This document shows positions 26,504-34,395 of a DNA stretch of 64,000 bases, in pieces (positions within the stretch are counted from its first letter, which is position 1; each line of letters begins with the position of its first letter). The DNA is from Hymenobacter plasmatis (GTDB lineage: Bacteria > Bacteroidota > Bacteroidia > Cytophagales > Hymenobacteraceae): positions 1 through 64,000 of the forward strand of contig NZ_JAJFAW010000026.1 of assembly GCF_020711255.1 (NCBI RefSeq), in the 5' to 3' direction. The translations under genes were made by a program, and so were the position numbers. The notes beneath the pieces were generated by a model. That model worked only from the letters and a program-made list of their open reading frames with translations. It was not told where the DNA came from and searched no databases.

Positions 26504-26665
26504 TGTCATGCTGACGAACATTTGTCATGCAGAACGCAGCGAAGTATCTCTACCGCGCAACCCGCGCTATCTGTCATGCTGACGAAGGAAGCATCTTATC
26601 ACCGTTGAACGAGTCGTGCTAACCTGATAAGATGCTTCCTTCGTCAGCATGACATATAGCGCGGG
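26504..26665. repeat. Palindromic intergenic repeat copy 5 with flanking fragments
   Basis: The core arms GTCATGCTGACGAAGG... (26573-26601) and their exact 29-base reverse complement (26625-26653) are flanked by a further matched pair, CCCGCGCTAT / ATAGCGCGGG (26561-26570 and 26656-26665). Two left-arm fragments (GTCATGCTGACGAAC and GTCATGCAGAACGCAGCG) precede it, suggesting successive insertions. Confidence 0.85.
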
Positions 26666-26724
26666 TGCTCTAAGACGAAAGCAGAATTGTAAAATAATTG
26701 GGCAGATTATGAAATAAGATATTG

Positions 26725-26760
26725 TTCAGGTTAATATTGAAAATTCAATCCAAGCCTGAA
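26725..26760. other. AT-rich nested dyad
   Basis: ATTGAA-AA-TTCAAT (26736-26749) lies inside TTCAGG / CCTGAA (26725-26730 and 26755-26760). The sequence sits 270-305 bases before kduD and 130 bases before operator candidate B. It could be a protein-binding site; nothing ties it to a known factor. Confidence 0.3.
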
Positions 26761-26885
26761 TTATTAATAAAGTACAATAAGTGTTGAAAAAACCGATTGC
26801 GCGGCGGCTTAGAGCCATTTGGCCTAAATTGAGCTAGTTAAGCCCACTAATTCCACCGGTGAGAGCGTTAATGCAGGTATGGCAT

Positions 26886-26911
26886 CGTTCCCGGTAACGA
26901 TTGCGCAAAAA
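26886..26911 (+). promoter_or_regulatory. LacI-type operator candidate B (before kduD operon)
   Basis: It contains TCGTTCCCGGTAACGA, which matches its own reverse complement at 14 of 16 bases, directly followed by TTGCGCAAAA. It is identical to candidate A at 25 of 26 bases although the two are 12 kb apart. The CGGTAACGATTGCG core has its CpG 132 bases before the kduD start. Confidence 0.6.
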
Positions 26912-27030
26912 TATATTATCCAACTCTTGCTTTCGGGGTCTGGTGCATCAAACCTTTAAGAAGCAAAACCGGCCGCAGCCGAACCGCGAGCTTGGTTTAA
27001 ACTTCTTCTTGTCTCCGCATCGTCCCTTTT

Positions 27031-27801
27031 ATGACTGCATTTTCTTCTGCTTTTAGTTTAGCCGGCAAGCGCGCCCTCGTGACGGGTTGCGACCGGGGTA
27101 TCGGTCAAGCCATTGCCTTGGGTCTGGCCGAAGCTGGCGCCGACATCATCGGCGTATCGGTGCACATGCCCCAGGGCGGCGAAACGGAGCAGGCCGTGAA
27201 GGCGTTGGGCCGGGAGTACCGCGGCTACCAGGCCGACTTCGGCAATCTGGAGCAGCTCAACGGCTTCATCAAGGAGGTGCAGGCTGATTACCCCACGATT
27301 GACATCCTGTTCAACAACGCCGGCATCATCCGCCGCGCGCCGGCCGCCGAGCATTCCGACGAGGACTGGGACGCCGTGCTCACCATCAACCTCGATGCCC
27401 CGTTCCGGCTGGCTCGCGCCATTGGCGGGCAAATGCTGAAGCAGGGGAGTGGCAAAATCATTTTCACCGCCTCCTTGCTCACCTTCCAGGGCGGCATCAA
27501 CGTGCCCAGCTACGCGGCCAGCAAAGGCGGCGTGGGCAGCCTGGTGAAGGCGCTGGCCAATGAATGGGCCGGCCGAGGCATCAACGTGAATGCCATTGCC
27601 CCCGGCTACGTGGCCACCGACAACACCGCCGCCCTGCGCCAGGACGAGGAGCGCAGCGCCGCTATCCTGTCCCGCATCCCGGCCGGCCGCTGGGCCTTGC
27701 CCCAGGACTACCAGGGCCCGGCCGTGTTCCTGGCCTCGGCCGCCAGCGACTACGTGCACGGCACCATCCTCACCGTCGACGGCGGCTGGATGGGACGGTA
27801 A
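27031..27801 (+). CDS. kduD: 2-dehydro-3-deoxy-D-gluconate 5-dehydrogenase
   Basis: KduD reduces 2,5-diketo-3-deoxygluconate to 2-keto-3-deoxygluconate with NAD(P)H. The 256-residue protein is a classical short-chain dehydrogenase. The cofactor motif is TGCDRGIGQAIALG, the structural motif is NNAGIIRRAPAAE, catalytic Ser is in IIFTASLLTFQGG, and the YxxxK motif is in YAASKGG. The phrase FNNAGIIRR and the end TVDGGWMGR are typical of KduD. It is the first gene of a long rightward run (kduD, kduI, susC, susD, kdgF, CE8-PL10, uxaB) with small gaps, and an operator candidate lies upstream. Confidence 0.95.
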   Translation: MTAFSSAFSLAGKRALVTGCDRGIGQAIALGLAEAGADIIGVSVHMPQGGETEQAVKALGREYRGYQADFGNLEQLNGFIKEVQADYPTIDILFNNAGIIRRAPAAEHSDEDWDAVLTINLDAPFRLARAIGGQMLKQGSGKIIFTASLLTFQGGINVPSYAASKGGVGSLVKALANEWAGRGINVNAIAPGYVATDNTAALRQDEERSAAILSRIPAGRWALPQDYQGPAVFLASAASDYVHGTILTVDGGWMGR

Positions 27802-27814
27802 GAGTTATGAGTTC

Positions 27815-27895
27815 AGAGTTATGAATTGGGAGTTTTACTCACTGGTCATCAACTCATCTGAACGACTTATAACTCATCATTCATAACTCATAATT
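27815..27895. repeat. Direct and inverted copies of an ATAACTC-type repeat
   Basis: AGAGTTATGAATT on the left is mirrored by ATTCATAACTC on the right, with additional GAGTTATGAGTT and AACTCATAATT copies. The 100-base gap between kduD and kduI could therefore form a weak AT-rich hairpin. Confidence 0.5.
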
Positions 27896-27901
27896 ACCTT
27901 A

Positions 27902-28732
27902 ATGACCCAACGCTTCGCCATCGGTCCACGTGAGACGGCCACCCTTAATACAAGTGGTATCCGCGAGCATTTCCTGATTGAAAACCTGTTTGTGGCCGGC
28001 GAAATCCAGCTCACCTACACGCACTACGACCGCATGATAGTGGGCGGGGCCCAGCCCAATGGTAAAGCCTTGTCGTTGCCGTGCCCGGAGTCATTAAAGG
28101 CCGGCTACTTTCTGGAGCGCCGCGAGCTGGGCGTGCTCAACGTGGGCGGCCCGGGCCAGGTACGCGTGGGCAACGACACCTACGAGCTGGGCAACCAGGA
28201 CTGCCTCTACGTGGGCATGGGCGCGGCCGACGTGCGCTTCTCGAGCCACGACGCCACCAATCCGGCGAAGTACTACCTGCTCTCGGCCCCGGCCCACCAC
28301 GCCCACCCCACCACGCTGCGCACGCAGGCCCAGGCCACACCCGTGGAAATGGGCGCCACCGAGACGGCCAACCGCCGCACCATCTACAAGTACATCTACG
28401 CCGAAGGCATCCAGAGCTGCCAGCTGGTGATGGGCCTGACGCAGCTGCAGCCCGGCTCGGTGTGGAACACCATGCCCAGCCACACGCACGACCGGCGCAT
28501 GGAGGCCTACCTCTACTTCAATCTGCCCGAAGGCCAGCGCGTGCTGCACCTGCTGGGCGAGCCCACCGAAACGCGCCCCTTGTGGGTGAGCAACGAGCAG
28601 GCCATCCTTTCGCCGCCGTGGTCCATTCACACCGGCTGCGGCACCGCGGCCTACGCCTTCATCTGGGGCATGGCCGGCGAAAACCGCGAATACACCGACA
28701 TGGACGCTGTGCCCCTCGACGCACTGCGCTAA
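27902..28732 (+). CDS. kduI: 5-dehydro-4-deoxy-D-glucuronate isomerase
   Basis: KduI isomerises 5-keto-4-deoxyuronate to 2,5-diketo-3-deoxygluconate, one step before KduD. The 276 residues match the usual 278. It is a cupin-fold protein, with the metal-binding residues in MPSHTHDRRMEAYLYF and the later His in SPPWSIHTGCGT. The N-terminal part IREHFLIENLFVAGEIQLTY and the segment DRMIVGGA are family hallmarks. It sits between kduD and the SusC-like gene, only 42 bases before the latter, so they are probably transcribed together. Confidence 0.97.
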   Translation: MTQRFAIGPRETATLNTSGIREHFLIENLFVAGEIQLTYTHYDRMIVGGAQPNGKALSLPCPESLKAGYFLERRELGVLNVGGPGQVRVGNDTYELGNQDCLYVGMGAADVRFSSHDATNPAKYYLLSAPAHHAHPTTLRTQAQATPVEMGATETANRRTIYKYIYAEGIQSCQLVMGLTQLQPGSVWNTMPSHTHDRRMEAYLYFNLPEGQRVLHLLGEPTETRPLWVSNEQAILSPPWSIHTGCGTAAYAFIWGMAGENREYTDMDAVPLDALR

Positions 28733-28774
28733 GCTGAATTTAAAAAAACTCCCACCCAAATTTTTCCTGCACTC

Positions 28775-31700
28775 ATGAAAAAACATTTTCTCCTGCTCTG
28801 GCTGCTGCTCTTTGGGAGCATCGGACTGGCGATGGCCCAAAGCCGCCAGATTCAGGGCGTCGTAAAGTCTGCCGAGGGTGAGCCCCTGCCCGGCGTGACG
28901 GTGCTGGTAGAAGGCACCACTAATGGGTCTTCCACCGGAGGCGACGGTGCTTACAGCATCACGCTGCCCGCCGCTAGTGCGGCTACGGCCAAGCTGCGTT
29001 TCAGCTACGTGGGCTTTACCTCGAAAGAAGTGACGGTGGGCGACCAGTCGACCATCAACGTGACCCTGGCTTCCGACAGCAAGCAGCTGGAAGACGTGGT
29101 TGTGATTGGCTACCAGCAGGTGCAGCGCCGCGACGTAACCGGCTCGGTATCGTCGGTGGGAGCGCAGCAAATCAAAGACATCCCGGTGAACTCGGCCGCT
29201 GAGGCCCTGACGGGCCGCCTGGCCGGTGTGCAGCTCACCTCGGCCGAAGGCACCCCCGGCAACAACAACGTGCAGGTGCGCGTCCGCGGTGGTGGTTCCA
29301 TCACGCAGGACAACTCGCCGCTGTACGTGGTCGACGGTATCCAGATTGAAAACGCCCTGAGCGTTATCGCTCCGCAGGACATTGCCTCGGTCGACGTACT
29401 AAAGGACGCCTCCTCGACGGCCATCTACGGTGCCCGCGGTGCCAACGGCGTGGTTATCATCACCACCAAGAGTGGGAAAGAAGGCCGCACTTCGGTGAGC
29501 TACAACGGTTTTGCAGGCTTCCGCCGGCTTTCCAAAAAGCTGGACGTAATGGGCCCGGCCGACTACCTCAACTGGGAATACGAGCGCGCCTTGCTCACGG
29601 GTACGGGCGCCGGCGTATCGGGCGGCACCAGCACCTTCAAGGCGCTGTTTGGCTCCACCAACTTTGCCAGCGATACCCTGAACCGCATCCGCAAAGCTCC
29701 TTTCCAGGACTGGCAGGACCAGGTTTTCGGCCGCGATGCTTTCCAGCAAACGCACAACGTATCAGTGAATGGCGGCAACAAAGCCACCACGTATGCGCTG
29801 AGCCTGACCAGCAACAAAGAAGACGGTATCCAGCTGGGCTCGAGCTACGAGCGCAAGCTGGTAAACTTCCGCCTCGATACCAAAGCCACCGACCGCCTGC
29901 GCCTGGGCGTGAACGTGCGTTTCAATGACCAGCGCAACAATGGCGCCGGCACCGGTGCGGCCCTGGGTAACTCCTCTACGGGCCAGACGGTGAACACCGG
30001 CTCGAGCGTGACGTCGCGCCTGCGCAACACCGTGCAGTATCAGCCCTTCATTACCCCTGCGCTCAACGGCAGTGCCGGTATTGACCCCACCACCACCTTC
30101 GACCCCGACTTCTTTGCGAACTCGACCCTGATTAACCCGGTGCTGGCCAACAACAACGAGTACCGTGCCGACAAGCGCCGCACCTTCAACATGGGCGGCA
30201 CCGCAGCGTTCGACATCGCCAAAAACCTGACTTTCCGCTCGACGGGTGGTTTCGACATTACTTACGCCGACTTGGGTACGTTCAACGGCCTCTACTCGCC
30301 CACCATCCGGCAGGCAGCAGGCGGCTACCAGAACTTGCCTTTCGCCACCATTGCTACCGGTACTACTACCACCATCAACAACTCGAACGTGTTGGACTAC
30401 ACGTTCAAGAAAGAGGCCCACACGCTGAATGTGCTGCTGGGCGAGGAAACCTACCAGCAGCGCACCACCACGGCCTTCACGCAGGTGAACTTCCTGCCGG
30501 CCGACATCACGGCCGAGCGCGCTTTGGCCAACCTCAACCAGGCCGTGCTGCCGGTGGGCACCGTGTCGCAGCCCGTGCTGCCCCAGACCGGCGTGCCGGT
30601 TGACTACCGCCTGCTCTCCGGCTTTGGCCGCCTGAACTACTCTTACGAAGACAAGTACCTGCTTACCGTATCTAGCCGCCTCGATGGCTCGTCGAAGTTC
30701 AAGCCCGGCCACCGCGCCCGGGTGTTCCCCGGCGTATCGGCCGCGTGGCGCATATCCAAGGAAGACTTCTTCCAACTGCCCGCCATCTCGGACCTGAAAC
30801 TCCGCTTGAGCTACGGCCAAGCTGGCAACAACCGCATTGCCGACTTCCTCGGCGACCAGCTGTTCCAGGCCGGCAACGTGTCGTACGTGCTCAACCACGT
30901 GACCACGCCGGCCACCTCGGCCACCAACTTGGCTAACCCCGACCTGCAGTGGGAAGTGACCACGACCCGCAACGCCGGCATTGACCTGGCCCTGTTCAAC
31001 AACCGGGTGCAGTTTACCGCCGATGCGTACTACAACACCACCAACGACCTGCTGGTGAACGTGCCCATCCCCGGCTTCACGGGCTATACCTCGCAGCTGC
31101 AAAACGTGGGCTCAACTTCCAACCGCGGCCTGGAGCTGCAGCTGAGCGGCACCGTTATTCAGACCCCGGATTTCACCTGGTCGGCCACGGCCAACGCCGC
31201 GCTCAACCGCGGACGCATTGAGTCGCTGGGCAGCGGCGCGCAGGAAATCCAGAGCATTCAGTCGGGTTGGGCTGGTTCGGCCCTGTCGGGCGCTGATTAT
31301 GTGGCCCGCGTGGGCTCGCCGGTCGGCCAGATGTTTGGTTTCATCACCGACGGCTTTTACACCGCCGACGACTTCGAGACTTATAACTACGCCACCCGCA
31401 CGGGCGTGCTGAAGAAGACCGTAGCCAGCGACGCCAGCGTAACCGGCACGGCCATCTCGCTGGGTAGCATCAAGCTGAAGGACACCAACGGCGACGGCAC
31501 CGTGACCGACGCCGACAAAACGGTAATCGGCAACGCCAACCCCAAGCTCACCGGTGGCCTGAACCAGCAGTTTACCTACAAGGGATTCGACGCCAGCGTG
31601 TTCCTCAACTTCGTGTTGGGCAACGATATCTACAACGCCAACAAGATTGAATTCACCACCAGCACGGCCAACACGTCTTACGCCAACCTGCTGAGCGTGA

Positions 31701-32086
31701 TGAACAACCGGGTGAAAAACATCGACGAGAACGGCGTGCTCATTGCCGACGCCGCCACCTTCAACCGGGTGAACGCCAACGCTTCCATCTGGTCGCCGGT
31801 GCGGGGCAACTACTTCCTGCACTCTTACGCCGTGGAAGATGGCTCGTTCTTGCGCGTCAACAACATCACGTTGGGCTACTCGCTGCCCAAGGCACTGATT
31901 AGCAAAGGCAAGCTGAACCAGCTGCGCTTCTACGTGACGCTCAACAACCTGTACACCTTCACCAAGTACACGGGCTACGACCCGGAGGTGAACACCCGCC
32001 GGGGCACGCCCCTGACGCCGGGCGTCGACTACGCCGCATACCCCCGCAGCCGCGCCTTCCTGTTCGGCGTGAACATCGGCTTGTAA
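28775..32086 (+). CDS. SusC/RagA-type TonB-linked outer-membrane receptor
   Basis: This 1103-residue protein is the outer-membrane import channel of the locus. After the signal peptide (ending LAMAQ) there is a carboxypeptidase-regulatory-like domain (QIQGVVKSAEGEPLPGVTVL). A TonB-dependent plug follows from about residue 110 (EDVVVIGYQQVQRRDVTGS, AEALTGRLAGVQL, PLYVVDGIQIE, VDVLKDASSTAIYGARGANG). The remaining 850 residues form a 22-stranded beta-barrel ending RAFLFGVNIGL. It works with the SusD-like lipoprotein that follows. The flanking pectin genes suggest oligogalacturonides or rhamnogalacturonan fragments as cargo; this is inferred. Confidence 0.97.
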   Translation: MKKHFLLLWLLLFGSIGLAMAQSRQIQGVVKSAEGEPLPGVTVLVEGTTNGSSTGGDGAYSITLPAASAATAKLRFSYVGFTSKEVTVGDQSTINVTLASDSKQLEDVVVIGYQQVQRRDVTGSVSSVGAQQIKDIPVNSAAEALTGRLAGVQLTSAEGTPGNNNVQVRVRGGGSITQDNSPLYVVDGIQIENALSVIAPQDIASVDVLKDASSTAIYGARGANGVVIITTKSGKEGRTSVSYNGFAGFRRLSKKLDVMGPADYLNWEYERALLTGTGAGVSGGTSTFKALFGSTNFASDTLNRIRKAPFQDWQDQVFGRDAFQQTHNVSVNGGNKATTYALSLTSNKEDGIQLGSSYERKLVNFRLDTKATDRLRLGVNVRFNDQRNNGAGTGAALGNSSTGQTVNTGSSVTSRLRNTVQYQPFITPALNGSAGIDPTTTFDPDFFANSTLINPVLANNNEYRADKRRTFNMGGTAAFDIAKNLTFRSTGGFDITYADLGTFNGLYSPTIRQAAGGYQNLPFATIATGTTTTINNSNVLDYTFKKEAHTLNVLLGEETYQQRTTTAFTQVNFLPADITAERALANLNQAVLPVGTVSQPVLPQTGVPVDYRLLSGFGRLNYSYEDKYLLTVSSRLDGSSKFKPGHRARVFPGVSAAWRISKEDFFQLPAISDLKLRLSYGQAGNNRIADFLGDQLFQAGNVSYVLNHVTTPATSATNLANPDLQWEVTTTRNAGIDLALFNNRVQFTADAYYNTTNDLLVNVPIPGFTGYTSQLQNVGSTSNRGLELQLSGTVIQTPDFTWSATANAALNRGRIESLGSGAQEIQSIQSGWAGSALSGADYVARVGSPVGQMFGFITDGFYTADDFETYNYATRTGVLKKTVASDASVTGTAISLGSIKLKDTNGDGTVTDADKTVIGNANPKLTGGLNQQFTYKGFDASVFLNFVLGNDIYNANKIEFTTSTANTSYANLLSVMNNRVKNIDENGVLIADAATFNRVNANASIWSPVRGNYFLHSYAVEDGSFLRVNNITLGYSLPKALISKGKLNQLRFYVTLNNLYTFTKYTGYDPEVNTRRGTPLTPGVDYAAYPRSRAFLFGVNIGL

Positions 32087-32126
32087 TCTCCCATTCCCAC
32101 CCGCATTTGCGCTAGCATTCAATATC

Positions 32127-33974
32127 ATGAAATCTTTCATTTCAACTTACCGGGCGGCCACTACAGTGCTGCTGCTGGCCGGCATCGCCGGGCTGGCCAC
32201 GTCCTGCAAGGATTACCTCGATGTGGAGCCCCTGACCTTGACCACCACGGCGGCCACGTTCAGCACGGTGAGCGGCGCCACCAGCGCCGTGCTCGGTGCC
32301 TACGACCCGCTCTCGGGCGACAACACCTATGGCACCCGCCTGAGCATGTACTTCCCCTACGACACCGACGAGATGATTAGCTCGTCGGGCACGTTCGACA
32401 CGGGCCGCCGCGGCATTGCGCGCTACAAGGCCTTTGCCAACAACACCGAAGTAATCAACCCCTGGAACAACCTGTACCAGGGCGTGGAGCGGGCCAACAT
32501 CTGCATCGAGAACATCCCGCAGATGGAGCTGTACACCAAAGGCACCAGCGCCGATACCGCGGCTTTGCACCGCCTCTACGGTGAAGCCCTGACCCTGCGC
32601 GCGCAGTACTACTATGAGCTGATTCGCAACTGGGGCGATGTGCCCGCGCAGTTCACTCCGTCCAAGTCGGGCCAGGACTTCAACCTGCCCAACGCCGACC
32701 GCAACGTAACCCTGACCAAGCTGATTGACGACCTATACCAGGCCGAGAAGCTGGTGCCGTACCGCTCGGCTGCCGGCCTCGTGAACGAGCGCATCACCAA
32801 AGGCGCCGTGAAAGCCCTGCGGGCGCGCCTGGCGCTGCAGCGCGGCGGCTACTCGCTGCACGGCACCACCATGACCCGCGCCAGCGACTACCTCGACTAC
32901 TACAAGATTGCCCGCCAGGAATGCCTGGACTTGATGAGCAAGCGCACCGAGCACACCCTCAACCCCAGCTTCTCGGACCTGTGGCGTGGTGTGAACGAGC
33001 AGCGCCACGACGTGGCCAACGAAATCCTGTTTGAAGTGGGCATGACTGGCTCAACTGCCACTGGCGACTCCAAGTTGGGCTACTACAACGGCCCGCGCCT
33101 GAACGCCTCGACCATCTATGGCTCGACGCAGGGCGCCGTAACCGTGGTGCCGACCTATTTCTACGCCTTCGACTCGACCGACGTGCGCCGCGACATCACG
33201 GTGGCTCCTTACCAGATTCCGTCCAACAATAACCAAGCGGGCGTGGCCCTGAATACCATTTATGACGGCAAATTCCGCCGCGACTGGCACATTCCCCCGC
33301 TGCCCGGCACCAACAACTACCTGGGCTACAACTGGCCCATCATCCGCTTCGCCGACGTGCTGCTGATGTACGCCGAAGCCGACAACGAGCTGAACGGACC
33401 CACCACGGCCGCCGTAGCCGCCCTGAAAGAAGTGCGCACCCGGGGCTTTGGCGGCAACGCTACCCGCGCGGCTGTGGGCCTGAACACCAGCACCAAAGCC
33501 GACCTCTTCAACGCCATTGTGAACGAGCGCCTGCTGGAGTTTGGCTCCGAAGGCATCCGCAAGTATGACCTGCTGCGCTGGAACCTGCTGGGCCAAAAGC
33601 TGGCCGATACCAAAGCCAGCCTGAACCTGATGCGCACCGGCGCGGCCCCCTACCAGAATGTGCCCCTCTACCAGTATTACAAGGTGGTGAACGGCATGGT
33701 GCAGTGGACCCGCTCGTTCTACAAGCCCTCGCCGACTAACACCACGGCCCCCAGCGGCACCACCCGGGTCAACTGGCGCCAGTCGATTGACGCCACCTAC
33801 GTGGCCAACCTCCAGCCCAACGGCACCAGTGTAACGCTGGGCACAACCACCGTTACCAGCATCGGCAGCGGCTTGGCTGCTGAATTTGTGGCGGGCCAGG
33901 GCCGTGAGCTACTGCCCATCCCACAGACCACGCTGGACACCGACCCGGCCCTGAAGCAAAACTCCGGCTACTAG
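32127..33974 (+). CDS. SusD/RagB-type outer-membrane lipoprotein
   Basis: The 615-residue surface lipoprotein pairs with the SusC-like channel and binds glycans before import. A lipoprotein signal peptide ends GLATSC (Cys27 is the lipidation site), followed by the usual SusD opening KDYLDVEPL. Helical TPR-like parts include NNLYQGVERANICIENI and LYGEALTLRAQYYYELIRNWGDVP. The C-terminal RagB part contains WPIIRFADVLLMYAEADNE and FGSEGIRKYDLLRWNLL. It lies 40 bases after the SusC-like gene. The glycan is inferred from the neighbours to be pectic. Confidence 0.97.
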   Translation: MKSFISTYRAATTVLLLAGIAGLATSCKDYLDVEPLTLTTTAATFSTVSGATSAVLGAYDPLSGDNTYGTRLSMYFPYDTDEMISSSGTFDTGRRGIARYKAFANNTEVINPWNNLYQGVERANICIENIPQMELYTKGTSADTAALHRLYGEALTLRAQYYYELIRNWGDVPAQFTPSKSGQDFNLPNADRNVTLTKLIDDLYQAEKLVPYRSAAGLVNERITKGAVKALRARLALQRGGYSLHGTTMTRASDYLDYYKIARQECLDLMSKRTEHTLNPSFSDLWRGVNEQRHDVANEILFEVGMTGSTATGDSKLGYYNGPRLNASTIYGSTQGAVTVVPTYFYAFDSTDVRRDITVAPYQIPSNNNQAGVALNTIYDGKFRRDWHIPPLPGTNNYLGYNWPIIRFADVLLMYAEADNELNGPTTAAVAALKEVRTRGFGGNATRAAVGLNTSTKADLFNAIVNERLLEFGSEGIRKYDLLRWNLLGQKLADTKASLNLMRTGAAPYQNVPLYQYYKVVNGMVQWTRSFYKPSPTNTTAPSGTTRVNWRQSIDATYVANLQPNGTSVTLGTTTVTSIGSGLAAEFVAGQGRELLPIPQTTLDTDPALKQNSGY

Positions 33975-34004
33975 CCAATCCCGATTTCCGCCTTCTGACT
34001 TGCT

Positions 34005-34355
34005 ATGGCTGCGCTCCTCACCCCCGAATCTCCCTTGTTTAGCCGTGCCCACACGCGCACCTGGGAGACCGTGGGCGAGGGCGTACGCCGGCAGGTGCTG
34101 ACCCACGACCCCGGCACTATGCTGGTGAAAGTGGCCTTCGACCGCGGCGGCATCGGCAGCCGGCACCAGCACGTGCACACCCAAATGACCTACGTGGAAA
34201 GCGGGGTGTTCACGGTGAGCATCGGCGACGAGAAACGGGTGCTCCAGGCAGGCGACTCCTTTTACGTCCCTTCCGAGGCATGGCACGGGGTAGAGTGCAT
34301 CGAAGCCGGCGTGCTGCTCGATGTGTTCAGCCCGGCCCGAACCGAGTTTTTGTAA
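34005..34355 (+). CDS. kdgF: Cupin protein, likely KdgF (unsaturated galacturonate linearisation)
   Basis: This small cupin of 116 residues has the metal site RHQHVHTQMTYVESG (His and Gln) and the second cupin motif AGDSFYVPSEAWHGVE. KdgF turns the cyclic 4,5-unsaturated galacturonate released from pectin into the linear ketonised form that KduI uses. The length, the fold and its place between SusD and a pectate lyase gene in a kdu operon all support KdgF, although small cupins are hard to distinguish by motif alone. It is 30 bases after susD and 40 bases before the next gene. Confidence 0.8.
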   Translation: MAALLTPESPLFSRAHTRTWETVGEGVRRQVLTHDPGTMLVKVAFDRGGIGSRHQHVHTQMTYVESGVFTVSIGDEKRVLQAGDSFYVPSEAWHGVECIEAGVLLDVFSPARTEFL

Positions 34356-34395
34356 TCCAGACTAGCTGGGCTTTTGTCCTGAATCCTTATACATC

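Larger units (their letters stand above)
26482..27030. other. Intergenic region before kduD (549 bases)
   Basis: From left to right it holds partial and full palindromic repeats (26504-26665), an AT-rich stretch (26685-26800) with a nested dyad, a TTGAGCTA octamer (26829), and operator candidate B (26886-26911). The rest is probably the promoter of the large kdu operon. No gene is recognised. Confidence 0.5.
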
